The notes under the pieces: generated by a model
What the model saw: the letters and a program-made list of their open reading frames with translations, nothing else
Told to the model about the DNA's origin: nothing
Databases searched by the model: none
Source: Macropodus opercularis
Taxonomy: Eukaryota; Chordata; Actinopteri; Anabantiformes; Osphronemidae
DNA: 64,000 nt
Assembly (NCBI GenBank): GCA_030770545.1
Contig: CM061090.1
Span: forward strand, 15,286,501-15,350,500
Direction of reading: 5' to 3'
Part shown: positions 25,801 to 35,790 of the stretch, one piece after another
How the letters are laid out: each line of letters opens with the position of its first letter
How positions within the stretch are numbered: the stretch's first letter is position 1
Translations under genes and position numbers: made by a program

Positions 25801-26554
25801 TTGGATTGAATCTGCCGGCCGGAAAAGAGAGGGCGAAAGGTCGGGGAGCTTCAGTCTGTGTAGCAGAGTTTCACAGTGAAATATAGACCGAGGAAGGAGG
25901 GGAGGAAGCAATGGTGCGGAGGACGATACAGATTAAAAGCGAAAGAGCTGGTGACGTAGATGAAATGCAGACTGGCAAGTGGGCTTTTTGACATGCCACT
26001 GTGGAAACACACAGCGCAGCACTATGACACTGACAAACACACTCAAAATGTAATTGCCCAGAAATGCCCACACAACAGACATTAGCGTGCTTGTTCCCAG
26101 AAGAGAGGACAGCCCGACTTTCTCTTTTTCCTTCCGCTGCAGCAAGCGCCAAAGACACCGCGTCCAATCGCTACTGTACCCCAGCAGTGGAGATTCTTTG
26201 AAATATCCCACAGTGTAAGCCAGTCAGCTGACTAAATCCAGCTAAGAAAAGCCACTGCTTAGCCAGTGCAGCCACTGGCCCACTTTCAGTCTGCTTTGTT
26301 GCACATATGAAGAAAGACTTCACTATATGGCCTCCTTGTAAAAAACCCACCACATGCGCACGGTGTGAGGAACAAACATCTCGGAGATGTGCTGCAGTGG
26401 CTTCTTGCTGGGTGATCAGCAGTCGAGTGTGCCAAACTTTTCTTTTTGTTCCTATGGAATTACATCTCAGACGACGCTGCTGCTCTTCCGCTCAGCCTGC
26501 CGCCCCTCTTACACACCTGCCAATCACTCCCCGCTCCGGCGCAGCCACCCCTCG

Positions 26555-26860
26555 CTGGCTCTTTCATAAACCTCTTATGAGTACATTTAAAAGAGGTCTA
26601 ATGGATTGCATTGTGGGCTTTTATAAGCAGCCCCTGCTTGGCTGAGAGCTCTTCTCTTCCATTGACGGAGATAGCGAGCCCTGCCTCTGGCACCTCGGCT
26701 GCACTACTGTTTTTTGGCGCCGGATCCCCAGCTAACGAGGCCCGAGCCCTCGGGGAGGTAACCTGGGATGGAGCGGCCTCCTTGTTTGGCTTTGACCATT
26801 GCGGGGAGGCTTTGTATCGCAGCATAGTGACCCACTTGTATTGTGTTTTGTTGTGTCGGG
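26555..26860. promoter_or_regulatory. Candidate conserved non-coding block
   Basis: A repeat-poor sequence with TCATAAACCTCTTATGAG, ACATTTAAAAGAGG and GGCTTTTATAAGCAGCCCC, a TATA-like word flanked by imperfect symmetry. The 94-codon frame through it lacks protein-like character. Confidence 0.2.
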
Positions 26861-28058
26861 TAGTGTGGACTCCCTGGATGCTTGTGAATATGTAACAAAA
26901 GCCAGCTACTGGACTGTGTGTGCTTTTCAGATATTTTCTATGTCCTGATTCCTGAAAGGGTTTATTAGATAAGTATGAAAGCAAAACTGCATTCTTTCTT
27001 CAGAGAAACATCTACCGTATGGCTGGGTTTTCAAAACTGTAACATGTCTGCTTCCATTCCATCAACACCTCCTAAAATGAAACCTGTAGACGTTGATGTT
27101 GAGTGGAGATTAAAATTAATTTAGCATCACCTACACCTATTCCTCAGCCAGCAGGTTAAAGTACTTGTCCGTGTTGAACCCAGCTCTAGCGTGCTTAGGT
27201 TTGGAGTGGTTTTAAAGTACTTGTGTTGATGGCCCAACCTCAGGGGGAGGTGACAGGTGGAAGAGAGAAACAGCATTTTTGCTTTGATGCAGCAGCCCGA
27301 TTCATTAGCTCGGTGGGAAACGGGAAGCGGCTACGAAATAATCGCGCAGACAAACTACCTCAGCTGTGTCACACATCTCATCGTGTGACACTGGAGGAAG
27401 CGGGACGTCCTCCCCCCTCATGTTTCTTCTAATCTGCTTGAATGTGACGAGGAGGCCACTGAAGGAGGGCTCAGAAACAAGCGGTGCTTGGACCCTAGAG
27501 GGCGCCGCGTCCGTCGTTCTCTTACATGATCACGTTTGTGAGTTTGAGTTTTCACCGGCCGTCGTTTTAGCTTTATTTATTTTGCTTCTTGTCTCATTTA
27601 TTTAGCTGTACGCATTTCATTAAACACAACTACTCCCATTGTTTTGGTTTACTAATGATTTTTTTCGGCGAGCGGCAGTTTCCCCCCGAGGCGTTGGCTG
27701 TACGTTGACTATCGATGATTAGTTGATGCTTTACAAAGGCTACCTAAATGGATTCTGGCGAATACGTAGCAGAAATGAGATTTTTGGCAGCGTAGTGTAG
27801 GAATGGCACTCTTGACCTAATATCAAAAGGTTTTACAGAACTCAAATCAGTAGGATGACGGAAGACACTCATTCTGTTTTCTTATCCCCCCCCTTCCTTT
27901 GTTGTCCTTGTCTTAGCTGCATTGTGTTGTCAGTCATGTGTCTGCTCAGCATAAAACCTATTTGGTTCCAGTGTCAGTTGCTCCTCATGGTATAAATCTA
28001 TATCTATTTTACTGCTAAACATGAAGAGTGATTTCTGTTCTATTTTTTTCTTTTACAG

Positions 28059-28077
28059 GAGAAAAAGAGCATTAAAA
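28059..28077 (+). CDS. pcdh7: Candidate 19-nt microexon joining the pcdh7 tail exon
   Basis: A long T/C-rich tract ends in TTTTACAG (AG at 28057-28058). It is followed by 19 nt and then a good donor, GTAAGA, at 28078. If entered in phase 0, the exon reads GAG AAA AAG AGC ATT AAA A, giving E-K-K-S-I-K plus one base. That base completes the split codon of the last exon (A+AC = Asn), so the joined tail would read EKKSIKNSRPLPDVAMTGK. Of the other two frames, one leaves the wrong phase and the other contains TAA. Because 19 is not a multiple of three, skipping would shift the frame unless another upstream exon compensates. Lys-rich juxtamembrane-side linkers fit a protocadherin tail. There is no transcript evidence, so the call rests on the splice signals and phase. 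Confidence 0.6.
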
Positions 28078-28379
28078 GTAAGACATGGTCCGAACTTGTT
28101 TGTTTTTCTTTTGTAATATGGGTAAAGGCATGCCTGGCTTGATTTGCACTCACCCTCGCTTTTGCTTGATTTTATTTTCCCATACTTTGCGTCAGGTCAT
28201 GAATAAATTACATCTAACATAGCACCCATCTTATGAACTCTGAAACTGTGGCATAGCTAAGCATTTGGTCGAAGCTGGAGTCGCGTAGACTCGTTCTTTC
28301 CTTCCTTTGTCCCATATCGAGCCAGTTCCTCAGCTTTGGTTTGCTGTGTTTGGGGTAATTATCATTTCCATATTACACT

Positions 28380-28610
28380 GCCTGACAGTAGGGTATCAGT
28401 GAGACCTGTTGTCCTGGTGTAGCATTGTAAGCACATAATTTGCTTTCCACAATAATACAGTAGACGTAGTTAATCTGAGGCCAGCGCCCAGCGAGGTAAT
28501 TGCTTAAGACCCCTATTAGTGGATTTAAGAGGATATCAGGGCGCCTGAGCTATTAAGCTACTTAGATGAGAATGTGATTGCTGCCTGTCAATCACCAGAT
28601 AAGGAAATAG
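28380..28610. promoter_or_regulatory. Candidate splice- or transcription-control block in the last intron
   Basis: Repeat-free sequence with GCACATAATTTGC, GTAGTTAATCTGAGG, GAGGTAATTGC and GAGCTATTAAGC, ending in a PBX-MEIS type site. Because it sits between the microexon and the last exon, it could act on transcription or on splicing. Confidence 0.3.
28585..28594 (-). promoter_or_regulatory. PBX-MEIS/PREP composite site
   Basis: CTGTCAATCA on the + strand is the exact complement of TGATTGACAG, the composite TALE-homeodomain consensus. All ten positions match. Occupancy is inferred. Confidence 0.45.
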
Positions 28611-28742
28611 GGTGTTGCTGCTGCGCCTATCTCACAAACATCCCCGCCCACACACAGGGCAGACACACACTCAGAGCACGCCTGTAAATCCGCAATGCAA
28701 ACTTCACATCAGAGCAAACTGGAAAACACAAACTGACCTCAA

Positions 28743-28754
28743 CCCCCCCCCCCC
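28743..28754. repeat. C12 homopolymer
   Basis: Twelve consecutive C within a CA- and C-rich part of the last pcdh7 intron. Confidence 0.9.
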
Positions 28755-29265
28755 TTCCATCGCTGCCCCCTCCTCCCGTATTTCCTCCCTTCTCAGCACA
28801 AACGCGTTTTGAAGCATGACATTATTTCAACTCTGATTCACGCCACTGTTTTTTAGTTTGAGGCTGTCGTTGTAGCCAGTGGGGTCTTCTTTTCATTGTT
28901 GTTTTCTGTTACTGTTGCTGTTATGTGGTATGGGTTCTGCATGAAAACCGGTTTTTAGCAACACAAGCTAATCCACTGGTGCCAAAACTCCGAACTTATC
29001 TTACATTAGGTGCCTGGGAATCATTTTTGATCTGTTGTTATTGTTTCTCACCCTCATTGACATTCAGATGCGTTGAAGCTCTTATTAGAGAGAGAATACA
29101 GAGTCACGCATCTAATAAAGGAGTTCATGACAGCCAAGCCATGACAAGCAGCACACCAAACACTTAGTGTCAGGACATTTATTCAGTTTTATTTGTCAAT
29201 CATTTCTCATGTTAAGGAAATAAAACAGCATCATTTAAGTTTCTCTCTCTTTCTGCCGCTTCTAG

Positions 29266-29738
29266 ACTCTCGGCCCTTGCCTGACGTAGCCATGACCGGC
29301 AAGTGCACCCGGGAATGCGACGAGTACGGCCACTCGGACTCCTGCTGGATGCCTGTGCGCACGTCGCCCGAGAGACGGCCATCAAAGTCAACCACCACCC
29401 CTCAACAACCAAAGCTTTCCACTTTCATGAGCGGCAACGGTAGCGGCAGCAGCAGCGCCGAGCAGCCTGGAAGCCAAGAGACCCTCGCCATGGCCGCGAT
29501 GGCTAATGGAGACCCCACCGCCACTCACATGATGGGCGACCGTAATCGCAACCTGCTCAACAAAAAGATGGCCTCCTCCTCCTCCTCCTACGAGGCGTTC
29601 GGCTCGCCTTCCTATGGCCCAGCAGGAGGCGGGGAGGAGGTGCTGGGCCACCCCACCGAGGAGATCCCTTTGGCACCTACTGGGGAGTACAAACCCACAA
29701 CTTGTGGTACTCTCACACGGCGGGAAGTGTACCTGTGA
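29266..29738 (+). CDS. pcdh7: Last coding exon of protocadherin-7 (delta-1 protocadherin cytoplasmic tail)
   Basis: This exon encodes the C-terminal ~157 residues of the cytoplasmic tail of a delta-1 protocadherin, a membrane adhesion protein of neurons and other tissues. It begins after a pyrimidine-rich acceptor (TTCTGCCGCTTCTAG, AG at 29264-29265) with two bases completing a split codon, so the preceding intron is phase 1. The frame then reads SRPLPDVAMTGK, followed by the family signature CTRECDEYGHSDSCWMP (from about 29300), a Ser/Gly/Ala-rich linker, the block GDRNRNLLNKK, EEIPLAPTGEYKP, and TLTRREVYL before TGA at 29736-29738. The signature is shared by delta-1 protocadherins; from memory, the NRNLLNKK block and the TLTRREVYL end point to the long PCDH7 isoform rather than PCDH1, 9 or 11. 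The ATG at 29292 is internal to the exon, not a start. The linker has short trinucleotide runs (Ser tract at 29572-29589) and is probably longer than in mammals. The choice between teleost paralogues a and b is open. Confidence 0.93.
29572..29589 (+). repeat. Coding CTC/TCC trinucleotide run
   Basis: Six trinucleotide units inside the last exon encode a Ser stretch in the cytoplasmic linker. Such runs are prone to length variation without frameshift. Confidence 0.85.
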
Positions 29739-31080
29739 GCTGACGGGCTTAAAAATGCACCTACTGTGTCACAACACATGGCATTAAGTTACAACTCTAA
29801 GCTTGCCCGCCACCTTTACAGCTCTAGAAGCTTTTAGCCACCCTTGTTCCTCGCAAGGTAGGACTAAACTTTCTCCAAAGACTTTTACGACAGCTCCTTA
29901 AGTTATGTGGATATACAAACATACTACCCTTTTACAAAGTGCTAATTCCACAAATGCCCTGGCAGAAAGGAGGAGGAGGAGGCAGTGTTGAGGGCACTGA
30001 TTGGACGAATGGCATGAGGCTGTTCTACTGGCGAGTCCGGCTCTTGGGACACAATCTGCTGCCTGACAGTAAACCTGTATAATAACAACTCATTTTACAT
30101 ATACGGTACATGCATGCATTACCCTGTTCCCTGTGAAGGCCCTACCCTCTGAGGAAGATGACCACTTCTCCTTTTTTCTAGAAACACTGTACATGTGGAC
30201 TATTTTGACTTCGAAGTGTAACTAGTTATGCCTTTTTTAAGCTCAGAGGGCAACACGTGACCGTTCTGTGGCTGCAAGATTATACCGGACTCACACTGGG
30301 CTGTCCATGAATCCTGTCATCTTGACTGTTTGTGATAAAAGTTGACCAAAACGTGACGTTCATATGTTGTGAGGTCAGGAAAGACTAAGCTTTAAATATT
30401 CAGCCCAGCAAAGAACATTTATGTCAGTTCTCTCTTGAAATGGACAGAAATGAGGTCTGGTGGATTTCGGCTAACCCCTCGGCCACAACCGCGACTACGT
30501 GTGCATATGATAAACAATGACTGATTCAAACTTGGGAGTGTGCACGCTCTTCGCCATTGTACATAAATACTGGACCACAACGATAATAACTGCTTTCATT
30601 CCCCTTCGTCTCTGTATCATCCTCAGTCTCTCGTTCTTTGTCCATGATTGCCGGGATTGAGATCAAACCCCCTGTCGTTTAACAGATGATCTTAGAGCCA
30701 TGATCTGTCACCTGGAATTGTGTGTTCATGGTTGTGCATACCTGGATGCTTTGCTGGGAAGCTGTTTATAGCATAACATACTTAGTCTGTTTTTCTCATA
30801 CATAAATGCAGATACACCCAGAAGTAGATTCATCCAACTGAGGCTAGCAGCGCTGCTGAAAATTCCTGGCCAAGCACAGTTTGTGGCAGGCCAACGTCAA
30901 AGTTATGGAGGCAAAATTGGAATTTATTATGGGCCACATATGCAGTTTATAATAGGTGTGTACAGGCCTTATTCAGTGTTTACTGTAAATGTCGACCGTA
31001 AGTAGAGTTCGGAGGGCTTGAACCAGGGTTAAGCCACTCCTCACAGAGTTATCCCTTTTTTGTTTTATGATAGACTGAGC

Positions 31081-31086
31081 AATAAA
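31081..31086 (+). terminator. Proximal poly(A) signal AATAAA
   Basis: The hexamer AATAAATATT lies about 1.34 kb after the stop codon. The downstream GU-rich element is weak, so use of this site is uncertain. Confidence 0.3.
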
Positions 31087-31597
31087 TATTATAACGTACA
31101 CGACTGACAAGCATCAACTTCTTTTTCACTTCTTGTCAAGCCTTCAAGGTGACAGTGACCCACACACGACTGTCCGAGATTCCTTTTTAGCACGAGTAGA
31201 AGGCCCTTTGCATAGTGAAGGCCAGTGGCATCTTTGAGCACGAATGTAAGAATCAGCTCAAGGTAGAACAATCAACAAGCTATAGGTGACAAAGCAGATA
31301 CAGCACCAGGACGCTTTTTGGGGCATAAAACCCCCAAAACACAACAGAGGAAGAAGTAAAATCAAAGCTTCGCAAGCAAGATGAAGCTTCCCCTTGTTTC
31401 CTTTAAATACACACCACCTGAGTTTTTGTTTTCAAATGAAGGAATGAGCTTGAATCATGAGAATGTGATGTCTCAACAAAACGTCGATTACATACACAGA
31501 GCTCACACGACAACAATGTTGAGACGTCGTGCCTCCCCGTCCACAGCGGCTTTTTCTTTTTTTCCGCAGCTACAGAGGTACAAACTCTTATGACTGT

Positions 31598-31603
31598 AAT
31601 AAA
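31598..31603 (+). terminator. Internal poly(A) signal AATAAA
   Basis: The hexamer sits in ACTGTAATAAAGTAAAAG, about 1.86 kb after the stop codon. A T-rich stretch (CTTTTTGTATGTTAG) follows within 30-45 nt. It could give a shorter alternative 3' UTR. Confidence 0.35.
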
Positions 31604-31946
31604 GTAAAAGAATATCAGATGCAATGGAACTTTTTGTATGTTAGCAAAACCCCTTTGGTTTGACCGGACCTGCTTTTTCTGCATTCCGGCAATCTATAGT
31701 CTGTAAGTACTACTCGTCGTTGGAAAGAAAGTGCTTCTATACTTATCAACTGTATACATAAATATTTACTTTTTACTGCACGTTTAATGGGAACTTACTT
31801 CACTTACTGAGAAGGAACAAGAAAAAAAAACTGTAAAACAAAATGTACAAAAAAATGTTATCCCTGTAAACATGGAAATCCGCCTTGTTGCTTGCTTTTG
31901 TTATACCTAAAGAAACATTAGTACAACTTAGTACATCCATTAAGAC

Positions 31947-31963
31947 CACACACACACACACAC
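31947..31963. repeat. (CA)8 in the 3' UTR
   Basis: A short CA run within the inferred pcdh7 3' UTR. Transcribed CA repeats can bind hnRNP L. Confidence 0.85.
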
Positions 31964-32779
31964 TGATGTTTTTTTATACTTAAACCTTGATCATCGCTTA
32001 CAAACACAAACCCTTCCTTTCATACGTTTCATTTACATCAACTTTATACCATACGATTTGCAATTTTTTATCCTCACATTGTAGTTTTGCTTTTCAATCC
32101 TATACATTAACAGGCAAAACCATGGAAATAATCCTCACGACGTACTATGTGTTTGACTTTTTTTCTTTATTTGGTGCCACTTTGTATATTTAGAGTGCTT
32201 CTGAAAAAAAGAAGAAAAAAACAAACAAAAAAATAATAATACTAGAGTGAATGCAAATATGCAATTGTGCCTTTTTATACCGATTGGTATGATTAAAACG
32301 TTGGTCTGGAACGGTGCATAAACACTGACGTGCTCACACAAGCACATGGGGTGGCATTTACGAAGAGACTGAAACAGATTTGCATATCTTAGATGAAATC
32401 CCATGATGTCAGAGGCTTCTCGGAGGATGACCGGTCAAATGTCAGTGAGCCTGTTGTTCACTCTTGTTGAAATATCCATTCCTAGCATAGTGCATTGAAT
32501 GAGTACAGGTACATTCAGAAGTTGCTTGTTGATAGTAATAATACTAATAACGGATTTTTTTTTTCTTTTTTTCTTTTTGTCGTGTTCCACTCACGTGTAT
32601 GACATCAGAGGTCGAGCAACCTCTGTGCATGAAACAAGCTCTAGGGCTGATTACAGAAGCATAGAAAGATAGAGAGTAGGTGGGGAAATGCTGGGAGACA
32701 TTTGACTGCTCAGAGTTGCGGAGGCCGAGAGATAAAAATGCTAATGCGACGGTTTACGGAGAGGAGTGGAAGTGGGGAG

Positions 32780-32795
32780 AAAAAAAAAAAAAAAA
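32780..32795. repeat. A16 homopolymer in the 3' UTR
   Basis: Sixteen A in the gene-strand 3' UTR. It could cause internal oligo-dT priming in cDNA libraries. Confidence 0.9.
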
Positions 32796-33355
32796 GCTGC
32801 AAGGGAGAGTATCTGGCAGAACACACACCTCACGATGTGCTCAGCAACACAGTCACACGTAGATTTAGAGCATGCGCATCAGTACGTGATGAAACCCGTC
32901 CTACAACATAAGCAGGCGCTGCGATAGAGCGAGATGACGCTTCTAGAGCCGACGAAAGGAAGGATGCTACATATTGGCAACGGTGTGAAATATATTGTAA
33001 AGTAGTTCAGTGTTTAAACCAATAGACCAAGTACATTTTTATATTTTCATTAGAAAAGAGGAAAATGCTAAACTTGGCCGTCAAAGCGTTGCTGCCTGAG
33101 GTGAGTGTTCAGTCAGAGCTGTCCTCTGTCCGTACAGCATTCACAGTGTGTAACGAGATTTGTAATATTAACCATTACTATTTGTCCTGCGACTTGGATG
33201 TTGATATAGAAATTGAGGAACAAATTTATCATTGTTTAATATGAGTCACTATGCACGCAGCTTAGCTGAACATGGCAAAGTGTATTGAACGCAAGTCCAC
33301 TTCTATTTATGAGATATTTTACATAATTTAATTTGCTTTTGTACAGGTTTGTGTA

Positions 33356-33361
33356 AATAAA
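33356..33361 (+). terminator. Distal poly(A) signal AATAAA
   Basis: A canonical hexamer embedded in GTGTAAATAAATTGCTTG is followed by T/GT-rich sequence suited to CstF binding. It is the best candidate for the end of the long pcdh7 transcript and overlaps a Pumilio-type TGTAAATA. Confidence 0.55.
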
Positions 33362-33539
33362 TTGCTTGTCATTTTTGTCTCTGCAGAAATTAAAATATAA
33401 CATGTTAAAACCAAACTTGTGGATGTCAGAGTTTGTTGTTTTTCGTTTGTTTTCGGACTCATAATGCAGTGTTTTCACTGAAAGAGCAGCATGGTGACAG
33501 TAAACAACTTTACTGTATCAATTTACATTCATTTCAGCG

Positions 33540-33660
33540 TATAATGAATGAGACTGTCTAACTAATTAGATGCTCTGTTAATAAATGAGTCAATTACTTA
33601 AATAATCCAAATTTAATGCATTAATCCCCTTTGGGATTATTAAATTGTTGTTTTTTTACC
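33540..33660. promoter_or_regulatory. Homeodomain-motif block with TAATCC cluster
   Basis: It starts about 150 bp beyond the inferred 3' end of pcdh7. It contains ACTAATTAGATG, GTTAATAAATGAG and TCAATTACTTAA. Three TAATCC words follow: 33603-33608 (+), 33622-33627 (+) and 33634-33639 (-). The last two form a 7-bp inverted repeat TAATCCC/GGGATTA. TAATCC is the core of OTX/PITX/GSC-type K50 homeodomain sites. Confidence 0.4.
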
Positions 33661-34559
33661 CAGAATCTAGATTAATCTCATTTTATTTTCCCTCTAAGAC
33701 TAATAAACTTTTTTTTTTAATTGAATCATAGTTTGCTTTAAAAACCAACAATATTCTAATCAATTTTGGCAGATTGAGCGAATCAGAGAGATTCAATAAA
33801 TGGCCTAATTGACATAGACTTTAAAGTGAAGCGTCCTTTTAAGCTTTTAGCTCGGACGTTATGCTTTTTATTGAGGTGAGAGACGACAGATTACCAAGTT
33901 CTGGCCCATGATAGATACAGTAGCGTGGCCCCACCCCCACTTCTGACTGGATGTCAGGAGGCACAGATGGCCGAACACGCTACAGTATGTCCATGCACGG
34001 TAGAGAAGCCTCCCTACATCCTCCAGCTATGCTGATGTGTTTCCAGTTAAGTGATCTTATCTTATCTGTATGCCAACCACGCCACACTGCAGAATCTACT
34101 GTGCCCTGCTATAAGTGTGCCATATACTGTGACGTGTGCTGGTATAGCGGCATTTTGTCTACTCTCTACTCATCGGGTCAAAGGGCAGCACAGAATCCAA
34201 TTATCTGCATTAACCGTCTTAGTGTGAAGATTATTTGAAGTTATTTTGAGTGTGTTATGTTTACAAAGTTACTTCTCCAAAGTTAATGTAGCAGGCGTCT
34301 GCTGTAATATTAGACGACGTACTGGAAGCACGCGACCCATCTCACAATGGTCACCATGGTGTCGCATCATTTCCCACATTATTCACCGTAGAAAAACATT
34401 GTTTTTCCACAAGGCTGAAAAGTTACACTTATGTTTGAAATTCGAAAGCGCGGCGATTGTTGTTTTTCTCTACGTTTGTCATGCAGAAGCGAGGACACTT
34501 CTAAGAAATACGAGGTTCGAATCACGTTGATATGCAAATTGTCTCGCTCATTTTCTTGT

Positions 34560-34900
34560 CCTCTCTGAAGCAGCTTGAATTGCCTGGCATGGAATAATCA
34601 ACGGGTGGCATTAATTTTTTTTCTGGTGAGAGATGGGAAAATTAAGACAAATTATAATGAATTAGAATGTAATTAATGTTTAGGCAATGCATACCAATGA
34701 ATTATTGTGAGATTTTTTTATGAATAAAACATGACTGCATACTATGAATAACATAAATAAGAATAAGTTTCATAAAAAACAGGGCCTGCTTTGATATGGC
34801 TGGAAAGCAGAATTCATTAGCAACGAGCTGTTTTGCATAAACGATCACTTCTTAAATAATGCAGACGCAGTTTTGACATTACGTCCTGATAATATTCATC
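34560..34900. promoter_or_regulatory. Candidate conserved non-coding block
   Basis: Very AT-rich but complex DNA with GGCATTAATTTTTTTTC, TTATAATGAATTAGAATG, TAATTAATG, CATTAGCAACGAGC and TTTTGCATAAACG. An exact octamer ATGCAAAT lies just upstream at 34532-34539. It resembles known developmental enhancers. Confidence 0.35.
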
Positions 34901-35279
34901 TGAACTTATGTCAGTTTTGAAGCAGATCCGGTTTTCATCAGGTTTTGGCTGTACAGCAACAGCGTGGGAGCAGGTATCACAACGAAGGGCTGTTCAACAG
35001 CACTTTTACACTTTTCCATTGGCAGCAACCAAACACCCTCTGGCAGCCATCAGCGGCAATCACGCCTGACACCGCCCTGTTATCATCGGTCACGTGCACA
35101 GCTGCAGGTTTCACTGTAAGAATACGAGCCCTAACGGGGGAGTAAGGGGAAGCTGAGATCTGAGTCGGGCATCCACCTGAATCAAAGGGTTCGAGCCGCC
35201 CATGAGGGAGCATAGCGAGGGGCAGGCTGGTAGGCAGGGGAAGAGCCACAGCGAGCTGCAGGAGCAACTATCAAAGGTA

Positions 35280-35790
35280 CTATTTCCCACGCTTGAATAT
35301 GCAAGCTAATTAATGAAATCATTGATCACTTCTCCATCATCAGACGGGCCGTGTGCCATTTCAATATAAATTTAAATCCCATTTATGCTCACTGGTGCGA
35401 AATAACAACTCACAATCACATCAGCGAGATGAATTCAACCATAAACCTTGGAGGAAGTCATTTGATGCCCACAATTTATGGCTTTTTTTTTTATTGTCTT
35501 TAAATTTTATTTTTCCAGCGTAACCATGGGGAAATGGCATCTAAGGAACGGCAGTTAGAGCTTTTTTACATTGATCTCTATTTCATATTTGTTTTATGAA
35601 CGCGCCGAGGGATTGAGGCCTAACTTTTTTATGCGTTGCAGATGAAACAAATAAACAAGTTCATAAGGAAACTCCAGCAATAACTTTGATTTAATTGAGA
35701 TCACATAAATTCTATCACATTTTATTTTGCCGGGCGATCACACCCGCGAGGGTGATGTCATTACGGTTAATTTTATCGCTCTCGGAGCGG
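35280..35790. promoter_or_regulatory. Candidate conserved non-coding block
   Basis: Contains GCAAGCTAATTAATGAAATC, CAATATAAATTTAAATCCC, TTTGATTTAATTGAG, TGATGTCATTACGG (CRE-like) and GGTTAATTTTATCGC. No protein-like frame is present. The block may be two elements separated by a T-rich stretch near 35480-35510. Confidence 0.35.

Larger units (their letters stand above)
1..28058 (+). other. pcdh7: Large pcdh7 intron, distal part
   Basis: The region lies upstream of the candidate microexon and is inferred to be intron of the same gene, since PCDH7 has very long introns before its cytoplasmic exons. No reading frame here resembles a known domain. The longest frames come from pyrimidine-rich or CpG-rich DNA. 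Contents recognised are CpG islets, microsatellites, a pyrimidine belt and AT-rich repeat-poor blocks, listed separately. Stretches not listed (roughly 5150-9940, 10260-12940, 15880-17140, 20100-22150 and 26870-28050) show only unremarkable intronic sequence. An earlier cytoplasmic exon too short to recognise by eye could be hidden here. Confidence 0.65.
28078..29265 (+). other. pcdh7: Intron between microexon and last exon of pcdh7
   Basis: It starts with GTAAGA and ends with a pyrimidine tract and TTCTAG. The length is 1188 bp. It contains an AT-rich, repeat-poor block around 28380-28610 with a perfect PBX-MEIS type site, followed by a C12 run at 28743-28754. The boundary with the last exon is solid; the 5' boundary depends on the microexon call. 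Confidence 0.55.
29739..33385 (+). other. pcdh7: pcdh7 3' untranslated region (extent inferred)
   Basis: The region after the stop codon has no credible coding frame and becomes increasingly AT-rich. It carries at least three AATAAA signals on the gene strand (31081-31086, 31598-31603, 33356-33361). The last is followed within about 20 nt by T/GT-rich DNA (TTGCTTGTCATTTTTGTC), a normal downstream element, so it is taken as the distal end near 33380. Two Pumilio-type TGTANATA sites are present (30558-30565 and 33352-33359), along with a miR-124 seed match GTGCCTT (32267-32273) and two miR-218 seed matches AAGCACA (30872-30878, 32340-32346). Single seed matches are expected by chance at this length. 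A very long 3' UTR is usual for neural protocadherins. The exact cleavage points are unknown. Confidence 0.7.

Noticed and set aside
25216..25809. 197-codon open frame, longest in the window
   Set aside because: It lies in pyrimidine-rich DNA where stops are rare. The product is Ser/Leu/Pro/Cys low-complexity and no domain is visible.
29212..29651. Minus-strand frames opposite the last exon
   Set aside because: Shadows of the real pcdh7 coding frame in CpG-rich codons.
34512..34523. GGTTCGAATC, a perfect tRNA B-box word
   Set aside because: The flanks do not form a T arm, acceptor stem or A box, so no tRNA gene.
35188..35200. GGGTTCGAGCC, B-box-like
   Set aside because: No cloverleaf can be built around it on either strand.
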